A stretch of DNA of 64,000 nt, taken from CAVUMR01 sp963742715. Its GTDB lineage: Bacteria > Actinomycetota > Actinomycetes > Mycobacteriales > Micromonosporaceae. Below are positions 50,189-58,544 of this stretch, in pieces (position 1 is the stretch's first letter; each line of letters begins with the position of its first letter). The notes under the pieces were generated by a model. The model saw nothing but the letters and a program-made list of their open reading frames with translations, was not told the origin of the DNA and searched no databases. The translations under genes were made by a program, and so were the position numbers. The stretch spans positions 868,001 through 932,000 of the forward strand of contig CAVUMR010000003.1 of the NCBI GenBank assembly GCA_963742715.1. The letters are read 5' to 3'.

Positions 50189-51217
50189 ATGACCTCCGCC
50201 GCGCGACGTCGCCGCCGGCCGCCGCGGCTGATCCGGCCGGTCAAGGCGGCCCGTACCGAGCAACCCGCGCTGGCCGGCGCGTGGGCCGCCGAGGACGACC
50301 GGCTCGACCGACCGGACCTGTACCCGCTGCCCGGTGGAGCGGGTCCGGAGGACGTACTGGTCGACGCTTCCGGCGCCCTGGTGACCGGTGCCGTCGATGG
50401 CCGGATCTGGCGCTGGCCGGCCGGCGCGCGCCCCGTCGACCGACCCGAACTGGTGGCCGACACCGGTGGCCGGCCGCTCGGCATCGAACTGGATCCGCGG
50501 GACGGCTCGCTGCTGGTGTGCGACGCGTGGCGCGGGCTGCTCCGGGTCACCGGCGACGGTCAGGTACACGAGCTGACCGACCACGCGGCCGGCACCCCGA
50601 TCCTGTTCTGCAACAACGCCGCCGTACAGCGGGACGGCACGGTGCTGTTCACGGACAGCTCCGACCGGTACCCGATCACCGCCTGGCGACAGGATCTCCT
50701 GGAGTACCGCCCGAACGGCCGGCTGCTCGCGTACCACCCGGACTCCGGCCGGACCGAGGTGGTGGCCCGCAACCTGTACTTCCCGAACGGCGTGGCCCTG
50801 ACCAGCGACGAGTCGGCGGTACTGGTGGTCGAGACGTCGACCCACCGGCTGGTACGGGTCTCCCTGCGCAGCGGCGACGTGGAGGTGGTCACCGAGTTCG
50901 CGGCGTACCCCGACAACCTGGCCAGCGCGGCGGACGGAACGTACTGGGTCGCGCTGCCGAGCCTGCTGCCGCCGGTGGTCGGGAAGCTGCTGCCGCACCC
51001 GTGGCTACGGCGGGTCGCCGCACTGCTCCCGACGTGGGTGCCGCCGAAGCCGGCCAGGTACAGCATCGTCGCCCAGCTCGACGCCGACGGCCAGGTGCTG
51101 CGGACGCTGCACGGGCCGGCCGGCCGGTACACCATGATCACCGGAGTTCGCGCGGACGGCGACACCCTGTGGCTGGGCAGCCTCACCGAGCACGCGGTGG
51201 CGCGGGTCCGGCTCTGA
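50189..51217 (+). CDS. SMP-30/strictosidine synthase-like beta-propeller protein
   Basis: 342 residues from ATG 50189. A basic N-terminus (TSAARRRRRPPRLIRPVKAA) could be a weak anchor or Tat-like, but no hydrophobic stretch follows. The six-bladed propeller pattern is clear (GPEDVLVDASGALVTGAVDG, ADTGGRPLGIELDPRDGSLL, FTDSSDRYP, YFPNGVALTSDESAVLVVET), as in adipocyte plasma-membrane-associated/gluconolactonase-like proteins. Probably a lactonase or esterase of unknown substrate. Confidence 0.85.
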   Translation: MTSAARRRRRPPRLIRPVKAARTEQPALAGAWAAEDDRLDRPDLYPLPGGAGPEDVLVDASGALVTGAVDGRIWRWPAGARPVDRPELVADTGGRPLGIELDPRDGSLLVCDAWRGLLRVTGDGQVHELTDHAAGTPILFCNNAAVQRDGTVLFTDSSDRYPITAWRQDLLEYRPNGRLLAYHPDSGRTEVVARNLYFPNGVALTSDESAVLVVETSTHRLVRVSLRSGDVEVVTEFAAYPDNLASAADGTYWVALPSLLPPVVGKLLPHPWLRRVAALLPTWVPPKPARYSIVAQLDADGQVLRTLHGPAGRYTMITGVRADGDTLWLGSLTEHAVARVRL

Positions 51218-51222
51218 CCCGC

Positions 51223-51651
51223 CTACCAGGGCTTGAGGATCGGCCAGTCCCGGCCGAGCAGTGCGCGGACCGGGCCGGGGCTACCGGTCACCACCCCGGC
51301 CTTGAACTGTTTGGCGAGCTGGGCGGTGTGCAGCGTGCTCAGCGTGGCCTCGTCGGTGAGTTCGGCCACCTTGCCGTGCCGCCGGGCCAGCGCACGGGCC
51401 GCGGTCGCGTCGAACGGCTCCACCGAGAACACCGCCGCCAGCTGGCCGCCGGTCAGCACCTCCAGCACGAGCGCGTGGTCCTCGGTCAACTGGCGGTACG
51501 CGTCCGCGAGCACCAGCGCCGACACCGCGATGGCGCGGTCACGGTCCACCGCCGCGGCGACCAGCGACGGCACGACCAGGCTCTTCTGTCGGGCATAACC
51601 GGTGAGTGGATCGACATCGAAGACGTACGCGACTGTGCGCGAACCGATCAC
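51223..51651 (-). CDS. PIN-like toxin component, degenerate
   Basis: 142 residues. The order of elements recalls a PIN domain: VAYVFDVDPLTGY (first Asp), IAVSALVLADAYRQL (Asp where Glu is usual), ELTDEATLSTLHTAQLAKQF and GVVTGSPGPVRALLG. The acidic active-site set looks incomplete. It overlaps the ribbon-helix-helix gene by ATGA, so a VapBC-like module is likely even if the nuclease centre is weak. Confidence 0.6.
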   Translation of the reverse strand: MIGSRTVAYVFDVDPLTGYARQKSLVVPSLVAAAVDRDRAIAVSALVLADAYRQLTEDHALVLEVLTGGQLAAVFSVEPFDATAARALARRHGKVAELTDEATLSTLHTAQLAKQFKAGVVTGSPGPVRALLGRDWPILKPW

Positions 51652-51926
51652 ACCAGCGACCCGTCACCTTCGGGCCGGACCGACCGCCAGGCGTCCACGC
51701 GGTCGGCGAACACCTGCGCCTGCGCCTGCTCGTCCGGACCGGGGCGGCCGAAGCGCAGGAACAGCTCTTCCAGCGCCTGGCTGCGCTCCTCGCGTTCGGC
51801 GGCCTGCCGCAGGGCACGGACCACATACGCCGACACCTGGCGCTCACCAACATGTTCCAGCTGTGCCGCCACATCGTCCGGCACGCTGATGGTGATCCGT
51901 TTAGTCACACTGACAAGGTACTTCAT
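51648..51926 (-). CDS. Ribbon-helix-helix (CopG/VapB-type) antitoxin
   Basis: 92 residues. KRITISVPDDVAAQLEHVGE is the beta strand and first helix of an RHH domain, followed by VSAYVVRALRQAAER. The C-terminal half is acidic and likely toxin-binding. The start is ATG 51926, though GTG 51908 (VTKRIT) is possible. The start codon sits in the middle of an inverted repeat, suggesting autoregulation. Confidence 0.8.
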   Translation of the reverse strand: MKYLVSVTKRITISVPDDVAAQLEHVGERQVSAYVVRALRQAAEREERSQALEELFLRFGRPGPDEQAQAQVFADRVDAWRSVRPEGDGSLV

Positions 51927-51938
51927 TCATACTTGTCA
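51911..51938. promoter_or_regulatory. Inverted repeat TGACAAG-N14-CTTGTCA spanning the antitoxin start codon
   Basis: Perfect 7-bp arms centred on the ATG of the RHH antitoxin. RHH proteins typically bind paired half-sites; this position would block both transcription and initiation. Confidence 0.55.
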
Positions 51939-52067
51939 CGCACGGTGTTCTTCAGACCTGATTCGATCGGCGCTCCGGACAGCCGACACGCGGCATCGGG
52001 CCCGTCGCGGCGGACCGCCGTCGGCTTTGTCCAGGTCCGCCCCGGCTCGCGATAGGGAGTTGAGCAG

Positions 52068-52610
52068 GTGTACGGAACGGTCACCGCGGTCAGCCGCAGC
52101 GGTACACACACGCTGGTCAAGCCCGTGCAGGAGCTGATCGAGCTGGTCGCCGGGCTCGGTGTGGCGGGCGACGCGCACCTCGGCGAGACGGTCCAGCACC
52201 TGTCCCGGGTGGCCCGCGATCCGAGCCAGCCCAATCTCCGGCAGGTACACCTGATCCACGAGGAGTTGCACGAAGAGTTACGGGCTGCCGGCCTGGTGGT
52301 GACCGCCGGGCAGCTGGGCGAGAACGTCACCACCAGCGGCGTCGACCTGCTCGGGCTCGCCACCGGCACCCGACTGCACCTCGGCGCGGAGGCGATCGTG
52401 CAGGTCACCGGCCTGCGCAACCCGTGCAAGCAGCTCAACCGGATCCAGCCGGGCCTGATGGCGGCCGTCCTGGACCGGGACGAGCACGGCGACCTGATCC
52501 GCAAGGCCGGGGTGATGGGCATCGTGCTGGCCGGCGGCCCGGTACGCCCGGGCGACCCGATCCGGGTCGAGTTGCCGCCGGAGCCGCACCGACCGCTGGT
52601 CCCGGTCTAG
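52068..52610 (+). CDS. MOSC-domain protein
   Basis: 180 residues, GTG preceded by GGGAG. The MOSC beta-barrel signature is evident (QVHLIHEELHEELRAAGLVV, AGQLGENVTTSGVDL, GLRNPCKQLNRIQPGLMAAV) with the conserved Cys in the last segment. MOSC domains transfer sulfur or handle molybdenum-cofactor-bound sulfur, and stand-alone versions often detoxify or sulfurate small molecules. Monocistronic. Confidence 0.92.
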   Translation: MYGTVTAVSRSGTHTLVKPVQELIELVAGLGVAGDAHLGETVQHLSRVARDPSQPNLRQVHLIHEELHEELRAAGLVVTAGQLGENVTTSGVDLLGLATGTRLHLGAEAIVQVTGLRNPCKQLNRIQPGLMAAVLDRDEHGDLIRKAGVMGIVLAGGPVRPGDPIRVELPPEPHRPLVPV

Positions 52611-52709
52611 CCGAGGTGGTGTGGCCGACCGGCGACCTGGACAGGATTTCCGCACGGGATCCTCCAGGTACCGATTGGATCGGCCGGCTCTCGGCCCGCG
52701 TAGCGCGGT

Positions 52710-52739
52710 GGGCCGGCCGAGCTTCCGCCCGGCCGGCCC
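52710..52739. terminator. Hairpin between MOSC and M4 protease genes
   Basis: Perfect 10-bp arms GGGCCGGCCG and CGGCCGGCCC with a 10-base loop in the 190-bp convergent spacer; serves either strand. Confidence 0.6.
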
Positions 52740-52800
52740 GTTACGTGCGATCGGCTGGAGCCGTGGTGGTACCGGCCCGCCGAGGTACCCGCTGAAGCTG

Positions 52801-54396
52801 CTACGGGCAGGCCGCGTCGCTGCCGGTCACGTTGACCGCCCGCCAGGCCGCCTGGACCGTCTTGTACTCGGTGGAGCAGTTGCCGTACAGGTCCTTGGCG
52901 GCGTGCAGGGTGTACGCCCGGGCCGTGTTGCTCGGGTTGCTGGTCGAGACGTACTGGGTGCTCGAGGTGAAGTACAGGTCGAGCGCGCGGAACCAGATCT
53001 TCTCCGACTTGGCCCGGCCGATGCCGACCACCTTGGGAGCGCCACTGCAGACCGGGGAGGTGCCGTACGAGGTGGCACCGGTGCCCTGCGCCAGGTCGAA
53101 GAAGAAGTGGTTGGCCACGCCGGACGAGTAGTGCACGTCGACGTTCTTGGTGCTGCTCGACCAGCAGGAGTGCGACGCGCCGTCCAACGCCGGGTTGTAC
53201 ATGTAGCGCAGCGGCTTGCCGTCGCCGAAGATGTTGATCTTCTCGCCGATGTTGTAGTCGCCCGGGTCGGTCGCGTTGGCCGCGTAGAACTCGACCATCG
53301 TGCCGAAGATGTCGGAGGTTCCCTCGTTCAGTCCGCCGGACTCACCGGAGTAGGTGAGGCCACCGGGTACGACGTGCTCGGTGACGCCGTGGCTCATCTC
53401 GTGGCCGGCCACGTCGATGGCGACGAGCGGACGGGCGTTGCCGGAGCCGTCGCCGTACGTCATCTGGGCGCCGTCCCAGAACGCGTTGACGTAGCTGTTG
53501 CCGTAGTGCACCCGGCTCGGTACGCCGGTGCCGTTGCCGAAGATGCCGTTACGGCCGTGCACGTTCTTGTAGTAGTCGAAAGTCTTCGCCGCGCCGTAGT
53601 GGGCGTCCGCACCAGCCGACTGGCGGTTGGAGTTGGCGTTGTTGCCCCAGATGTTGTCGGCGTCGGTGAAGGTCGTACAGGTACTGGAGCCGTTGTTCAT
53701 GTCGCAGGTACGGCCGTTGCCGTGCGTCGCGTCGATCATCGTGAAGTTCGGCGCGGCACCGCTGGTGCTGACGCTGACGTTGCCGGAGTACAGCGTCTTG
53801 CCGGTTCCGGTGGCCGTCTCGATCTCGTCCCAGGAGCGGAGGAAGCCGCCGCCGCGGGCGTCGGTCAGGACGTGCAGCACCGACGGGGTCTGGCCGTCCG
53901 CCGCCATGCCGCGCAGCACGGTCTCCCAGGCCAGCCGGCTGGTACCGGAGGACGCGTCGACGACGAGCTTCGTCGAGTCGGTACGGCTGAGCGTGCCGGC
54001 GAAGTGGTGACGTGCCACCGCGGTCGCCCGCGCGGTGGACACCGCGGGGCTGGTGGACAGGGTCAGCGGCGCGGCCAGGGCGTTGGACACGCCGGCGAAA
54101 CCGCCGGCAGCGGTGGTGTGCATGACGAAGTCGCCGCCGTACACCGGCAACCCGTGGAACGTACGGGTGTACCGCACATGCGCGGCACCGTTGGGGTCGG
54201 TGCGCACGGAGTAGACGGCGTAGCTGTCGCCGGCCGCGCCGTGCACGGCCGAGCGGTGGCCGGAGACGAGCGTGTTGGCGACGGCCACCTTGTCCGTGCC
54301 GGCCTGCGGGGTGTTGGCCTGCGCTGCCGGACCGGCGGCTGCGAGCAGCCCACCGACCAGCATTGCGGCACCGACGACGGAAAGAGATCTCCTCAA
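52801..54396 (-). CDS. Secreted M4-family (thermolysin-like) metallopeptidase
   Basis: 531 residues. TTG start at 54396 with GGGAGG upstream. Signal peptide (about 1-27, ending AQA), FTP-type propeptide (about 30-200), then the M4 catalytic domain: zinc motif HEMSH (His332, Glu333, His336), third ligand in GGLNEGTSD, and the downstream active-site His in SSGVANHFFFDL. Cys pairs (CDMNNGSSTC) are characteristic of the actinobacterial branch. Fully equipped for activity. It shares promoter and operator layout with the defective paralogue upstream. Confidence 0.95.
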   Translation of the reverse strand: MRRSLSVVGAAMLVGGLLAAAGPAAQANTPQAGTDKVAVANTLVSGHRSAVHGAAGDSYAVYSVRTDPNGAAHVRYTRTFHGLPVYGGDFVMHTTAAGGFAGVSNALAAPLTLSTSPAVSTARATAVARHHFAGTLSRTDSTKLVVDASSGTSRLAWETVLRGMAADGQTPSVLHVLTDARGGGFLRSWDEIETATGTGKTLYSGNVSVSTSGAAPNFTMIDATHGNGRTCDMNNGSSTCTTFTDADNIWGNNANSNRQSAGADAHYGAAKTFDYYKNVHGRNGIFGNGTGVPSRVHYGNSYVNAFWDGAQMTYGDGSGNARPLVAIDVAGHEMSHGVTEHVVPGGLTYSGESGGLNEGTSDIFGTMVEFYAANATDPGDYNIGEKINIFGDGKPLRYMYNPALDGASHSCWSSSTKNVDVHYSSGVANHFFFDLAQGTGATSYGTSPVCSGAPKVVGIGRAKSEKIWFRALDLYFTSSTQYVSTSNPSNTARAYTLHAAKDLYGNCSTEYKTVQAAWRAVNVTGSDAACP

Positions 54397-54419
54397 GGGG
54401 TCCTCCCGGTACCAAAAGG

Positions 54420-54473
54420 GATGCGAAGTCGCATCTGGTACACCGATATAGCGGACCCGGAGCTATCTGTAAA
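54420..54473 (-). promoter_or_regulatory. Promoter and operator of the active M4 protease gene
   Basis: Minus strand: TTTACA (54473-54468), 17-base spacer, TATATC (54450-54445), then the perfect palindrome GATGCGA-CT-TCGCATC (54435-54420) just past the expected start site. The same arrangement precedes the paralogue at 55841. Confidence 0.75.
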
Positions 54474-54577
54474 GAGTCTGCTACTCCTCGTAATTGAGAA
54501 TAGGTGTAAAAAGGACGGAACGCCTCTCCATAAAGCATTCCGTCACAAGGCTATTATCCGATTTGTACCAACCAATT

Positions 54578-54670
54578 GGCCGGCTCATGTTGACCGGCCG
54601 GCTTGTATTGGCACGGCCGGCTTGTACTGCCCGGCCGGCTCGTATTGGCCCGGCCGGCTTGCATTGGCCC
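54578..54670. repeat. Five tandem 18-19-bp repeats (minisatellite)
   Basis: Consensus GGCCGGCTTGTATTGGCCC, units at 54578, 54596, 54615, 54633 and 54652. It lies in the 362-bp spacer between the two M4 genes, next to an unusually A/T-rich stretch (54470-54580). Non-coding. Confidence 0.85.
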
Positions 54671-54713
54671 GGCGGTGCGCGGCAAAACCCGCGGCGCGGC
54701 GCCGGAAAGGCAA

Positions 54714-54742
54714 TGGGCCCCCGCCGGAGCGACGGAGGCCCA
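54714..54742 (-). terminator. Weak hairpin after the M4-like pseudoenzyme gene
   Basis: TGGGCC and GGCCCA arms with partial inner pairing, 17 bases past the stop. GC-rich without a U-tract. Confidence 0.35.
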
Positions 54743-54758
54743 CCAGTGCCGACGGGCG

Positions 54759-55841
54759 TCAGCAGGGGCCGTCGCTACCGCTCACGTTCACCGCGGTCCA
54801 CGCGGCCTGCACCGCGCGGTACTCGGTTCCGCACTGGCCGTACAGCTCCGCCGCGGCAACCAGCGAAGCCGCCCGGGCGGCCCGGTAGTTCGTGCTCGGC
54901 GTGAAGTGCGCGGTCAGCGCGCGGTACCAGATCTTCTCCGCCTTGGTACGCCCGATGCCGGTCACCGCGGGCGCGCCGTTGCACACCGGGGAGGTGCCGT
55001 ACGGCGTGACGCCGGTGCCCTCGGCCAGGTCGAAGTAGAAGTGGTCGCCCACCCCGGAGGAGTAGTTCGGATCGGCGGCCGGGACGCTCGAGTCCCAGCA
55101 CGAGTAGGACGCACCGTCCAGCGCCGGGTTGTACATGTACCGGCTCGGCGCCGCGACCTGCTCGCCGATCGTGTAGTCGGCCACGTCGGTGGCGTTGTTC
55201 GCGTAGAACTCGATCATCGTGCCGAAGATGTCGGACGTGGCCTCGTTCAGGCCGCCCGGCTCGCCGAAGAACTCCAACCCGGCGGTCACGTCGGTGACGG
55301 CGTGGGCCCACTGGTGGCCGGTGATGTCCAGACTGATCGTCGGCTGCTGGTTGCCCGGACCGTCGCCATAGGTCAGGCCGCCGGCGTCCCAGAACACCCC
55401 GGTGTAGTTGTTGCCGTAGTGGACCCGGCTCACGACGCCCTGGCCATCGTCGAAAACGCCGGCCCGGCCGTGCACCTTGTCGTAGTACTCGTACGCCATC
55501 CCGGCGACGTAGTGCGCGTCCGCCGCCGCCGTCTGCCGGTTGCCCTGGGTGCCGTCACCCCAGTCGTTGTCCGGGTCGGTGAACAGCGTGCACGACCCGG
55601 AGGTCGAGTTGTGCATGTCGCAGGTCTGGTTGCCGCCGTGATCCGGGTCGGTCATCACGTAGTTGCCGTTGCCGCCGCTGGTGTGCAGCGGGACCGTACC
55701 GGAGTACAGCGTGTGCCCCTGGCCGATCACCGTCAGGCCCGGGCCGGCCGATCGGGCCTCGGCCTGTACGGCTGGGCCGGTAGCGGCCAGCAGGCCACCG
55801 ACCAGCACCGCGGCGCCGGCGACGAAAACTGATCGCCTCAC
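54759..55841 (-). CDS. M4-like secreted pseudoprotease without propeptide (HEXXH changed to HQWAH)
   Basis: 360 residues from GTG 55841 (GGGGAGG about 6 bases upstream). The signal peptide (about 1-28, VLVGGLLAATGPAVQA) closely matches that of the paralogue at 52801, but the FTP propeptide is missing. The mature part starts directly in the M4 domain (CDMHNSTSGSCTLFTDPDND). The zinc site reads HQWAH: His176 and His180 are kept, catalytic Glu is Gln177 (codon CAG). The third ligand (GGLNEATSD) and active-site His (GVGDHFYFDL) remain. Zinc should bind but peptide hydrolysis should fail. Intact reading frame and promoter argue for a selected role, such as inhibitor or binding protein. Confidence 0.9.
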   Translation of the reverse strand: MRRSVFVAGAAVLVGGLLAATGPAVQAEARSAGPGLTVIGQGHTLYSGTVPLHTSGGNGNYVMTDPDHGGNQTCDMHNSTSGSCTLFTDPDNDWGDGTQGNRQTAAADAHYVAGMAYEYYDKVHGRAGVFDDGQGVVSRVHYGNNYTGVFWDAGGLTYGDGPGNQQPTISLDITGHQWAHAVTDVTAGLEFFGEPGGLNEATSDIFGTMIEFYANNATDVADYTIGEQVAAPSRYMYNPALDGASYSCWDSSVPAADPNYSSGVGDHFYFDLAEGTGVTPYGTSPVCNGAPAVTGIGRTKAEKIWYRALTAHFTPSTNYRAARAASLVAAAELYGQCGTEYRAVQAAWTAVNVSGSDGPC

Positions 55842-55865
55842 GGGAGTCCTCCCCTGTACCAAATG

Positions 55866-55922
55866 GGATGCACATACTGCATCCAGACACTTCGATATAG
55901 CGGACTCCAGATCATCTGTAAA
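55866..55922 (-). promoter_or_regulatory. Promoter and operator of the M4-like pseudoprotease gene
   Basis: Minus strand: TTTACA (55922-55917), 17-base spacer, TATATC (55899-55894), then the palindrome GGATGCA-N5-TGCATCC (55884-55866). It is homologous to the 54420-54473 region with a shared GATGC/GCATC core, so a common repressor probably controls both genes. Confidence 0.75.
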
Positions 55923-55941
55923 TAGCGGATTACCGAATGTG

Positions 55942-57051
55942 TCAGACGTATTCGACGTGACACGTTTCCACGTCCGGCGCGATAAACGCCAGCAGCCGGT
56001 CGCCCTCCTCGGCGACCGCGGACCGGTCCCGATCCGGCCAGCCGGTACCGGTCGACACCCGCAGAACCGCCGCGCCGTCGGCCCGCTCCAGCCGCCAGGT
56101 ACCGGCGAGGAAGCCGTCCACCAGGACCGAGCCGGAGGTACCGCCGTTGCCGGGCGGCAGGTCGGGCTTGCGGCCGCCGGTCAGCACCCGGCGCCGGTCG
56201 GCGTACGAGAACAGCAGGTTGTCGTACTCGGGCAGGAACCGCGGTGGCGCCGGCGTACCAGGGTCCGGGCGCGGGGCGTCCGGCAGGTCGTACAGGTCGG
56301 CACCGTCCTCGGTACGGAACCGGCGCAGCCGCGGGCCGAGCCGGTCCACCACTTCCCGCAGCCGGGTCAGGCCGCACCAGGTCTGTACGTCCCGGACCGT
56401 GGCCGGACCGAACGCGCCGAGGTACCGCAGGACCAGCTCGTCCAGCGTCGACCCGTGGCCGCGCGGGCGCCCCAGCCAGGTGTCGCTGGTGGCCCACGCG
56501 GCCGGACCACTCGTCCCCCAGATGCCCCGCGGCGGTACCTGCACGGCCGGTACCACGAAGGTCGCCGCGTACGCCAGCGACACCGGATCGAGGTCCGGCC
56601 AGCGCGAGGCGAGCAGCGGGCCCAGCTCCGCGCGGGTCCGGGGTTGTTCGTCCAGCAGCGCGCGGCCGGCCGCGGCGATCGCGTCGAGCTCGGTGCCGGC
56701 CAGGTGGTGGCCGAACGGCGAGCTGGCGAACACACGCGCGAACATCGGCTCCAGCAGCGGCCGCAGCGCGAGGAAGTCGCGGGCGGTCACCAGGTGCACG
56801 GTGGCGCGGAACAGGGACGCGCGTACCGCCTGCCGGCCGTTGATCAACCCGGCCAGCTCGGCCGGATCGAAGTCCACCAGTCGGGTCCACAGCCCGACGT
56901 ACGGCGCGTTCGGCGCCTGACCCTGCATCCCGACCAGGTGCTCGATGGCGTCCGCGGCGGCCATCCGCCGGCGCTCCAGCAGCAGTTGCCGGGCCAGGGT
57001 GGCGCGGCTCAGCGCGAGGAGACTGAGCGGCGGTGCGTCCGCGACGGGCAT
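55942..57051 (-). CDS. Winged-helix DNA-binding protein of the AlkZ-like (HTH_42) family
   Basis: 369 residues; ATG 57051 has GAGGAG about 9 bases upstream. The family is recognised by AIEHLVGMQGQAPNAPYVGL, RATVHLVTARDFLALRPLLE, DELVLRYLGAFGPATVRDVQ, TWCGLTRLREVV and FLPEYDNLLFSYADRRRVL. Gln43-Gly-Gln45 falls where AlkZ/YcaQ glycosylases carry the catalytic QxQ motif. The protein may therefore remove bulky alkylated bases or unhook crosslinks. Many HTH_42 members are uncharacterised, so the activity is inferred. Confidence 0.82.
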   Translation of the reverse strand: MPVADAPPLSLLALSRATLARQLLLERRRMAAADAIEHLVGMQGQAPNAPYVGLWTRLVDFDPAELAGLINGRQAVRASLFRATVHLVTARDFLALRPLLEPMFARVFASSPFGHHLAGTELDAIAAAGRALLDEQPRTRAELGPLLASRWPDLDPVSLAYAATFVVPAVQVPPRGIWGTSGPAAWATSDTWLGRPRGHGSTLDELVLRYLGAFGPATVRDVQTWCGLTRLREVVDRLGPRLRRFRTEDGADLYDLPDAPRPDPGTPAPPRFLPEYDNLLFSYADRRRVLTGGRKPDLPPGNGGTSGSVLVDGFLAGTWRLERADGAAVLRVSTGTGWPDRDRSAVAEEGDRLLAFIAPDVETCHVEYV

Positions 57052-57151
57052 GCGCCCAGTCTCCTCGCGCGATCCGGCCCGGGGCGCCACCAGCCTGGCG
57101 CCGGGCCGGTGCCACCGGGACGGCCGGTCGACCGGCCGCCCCGCCGGCGGT

Positions 57152-58210
57152 TCAGCGGGTCCAGAGCACCGCGCGGGTGGCCCCGTCGGACATCCGCTCG
57201 CTGGAGCCGACGATCTGGCCGCAGTTGTTGATGTCCCACGCCTCGCTGTTGCCGGGGCTCAGGCCGGGCAGCTCCCGGCCGGCGCCGGCCCGCGGCCACC
57301 AGACTGCGCGGGCGGTGCTGTTCGCGAACCCGGACCCGGCCACGTCGTCGACGTTGTTGACCCCGGTGCCGGTGGTGCCGTCGATGCTCGGGAACAGGCC
57401 GAGCGGCGTGAACACGCCGTCGCGGACGAGGAACGCGCGGCGACCGTCACCGGTGGCGTACCCACCGGTGATGTGGCCCTTGGCGTTGATCGCGTACGCC
57501 GTGCCGAACGCGTCGACCAGCTGGGTCGCCACCCCGGCCCGCCAGCGGGCGGGTGACGTGGTCGGCCCGGTGCCGAAGTCAGCCTCGCCCGCGATCACGC
57601 CGTTGTTGTTGATGTCCTCGGGCAGCACCCGAACGCCGGTCGTGCTGGTCAGCGGGGTCATGGTGCCGTTGCGCCAGCGGAAGCCGACCAGCGTGCCGGT
57701 GCCGTCGACGCTGTGGCCGACCACCACGCCGTTGTCGTTGATCCCGGTCGCGACGCTCTCCCCGCCCAGCGTGCCGAGGTCGCGCAGGTGCCCGTTGTGC
57801 CACAGGAACGCGTGCGTGACCCCGCTGTGCAGAGTGCTGTACCCGACCACGTCGCCGTACCTGTTGATGTCGGTCGCCGAGCTGGTCGGGCCACCGAGCG
57901 TGCCGAGGTCGCGCAGGTGCCCGTTCCGCCACAGGACCGCGTGTACCGGCGGGTTCTCCCCGCCCGCCACGGTGCTGTTGCCGACCACGTCGCCGTGATC
58001 GTTGATCGCCAGCGCCTGGCTGCAGCAGGTGCCGCGCAACGTACCGAGGTCCACCACGTGCAGTGGTCGGGAAGCGGCCGGCTGGTTCGTCGTTGCGCCG
58101 GCCGCCACCGGCAGTACGACCGTGGCGAGCGCGAGCGCGGCGATGGACGTGACCGCGAGGACGACACCGCGGCCGGGAGTACGGGTGGTAGAGACGAACG
58201 GCAGCGCCAT
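57152..58210 (-). CDS. Secreted HAF-repeat protein
   Basis: 352 residues; ATG 58210 follows GGAGAG. A Tat/Sec-like signal (about 1-40, VVLAVTSIAALALATVVLPV) precedes repeated ~45-residue units of HAF type (HAVLWRNGHLRDLGTLGG, HAFLWHNGHLRDLGTLGG, INDNGVVVGHS, INNNGVIAGEA), predicted to form a beta-propeller. Function of HAF proteins is unknown; extracellular binding is likely. Confidence 0.85.
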   Translation of the reverse strand: MALPFVSTTRTPGRGVVLAVTSIAALALATVVLPVAAGATTNQPAASRPLHVVDLGTLRGTCCSQALAINDHGDVVGNSTVAGGENPPVHAVLWRNGHLRDLGTLGGPTSSATDINRYGDVVGYSTLHSGVTHAFLWHNGHLRDLGTLGGESVATGINDNGVVVGHSVDGTGTLVGFRWRNGTMTPLTSTTGVRVLPEDINNNGVIAGEADFGTGPTTSPARWRAGVATQLVDAFGTAYAINAKGHITGGYATGDGRRAFLVRDGVFTPLGLFPSIDGTTGTGVNNVDDVAGSGFANSTARAVWWPRAGAGRELPGLSPGNSEAWDINNCGQIVGSSERMSDGATRAVLWTR

Positions 58211-58544
58211 GGCGCTCACTCTCCTCGGCCGAAACGCTGTGCGGTCGGCTCCTCGCGGTCCGTTTCTGCAATGAGGTACGACGCCACGATCTCCCCGCAC
58301 CGGTCCGGGGACTGTCGGCTTCGCGACGTACCCCGCAACGTCATCCGGACGGCCCATCGCCGCGCCGGATAACCGCTGGTACCGGGCGTACCGCCATAGC
58401 GCACGAAGGCGGGACATCGACGGTAGCCGGGGTCTACTACGGCCGGTAGGGTGCTGCCCAGCGACAGCCCCGGGCAGCACGGACGCCACAATTGGCCCGC
58501 GCCTGGAACGCACGTCAATTCGCACCCCAGGACCGGAGGCACCG
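58211..58544. other. 334-bp divergent spacer with an inverted repeat
   Basis: Contains GTGCTGCCC (58451-58459) and GGGCAGCAC (58472-58480), perfect 9-bp arms 65 bp before the acyl-CoA ligase start. This is a candidate operator or attenuator. No gene is seen. Confidence 0.5.

Noticed and set aside
54578..54670. CRISPR-like array
   Set aside because: Units are directly adjacent with no spacers, and there are no cas genes; it is a minisatellite.
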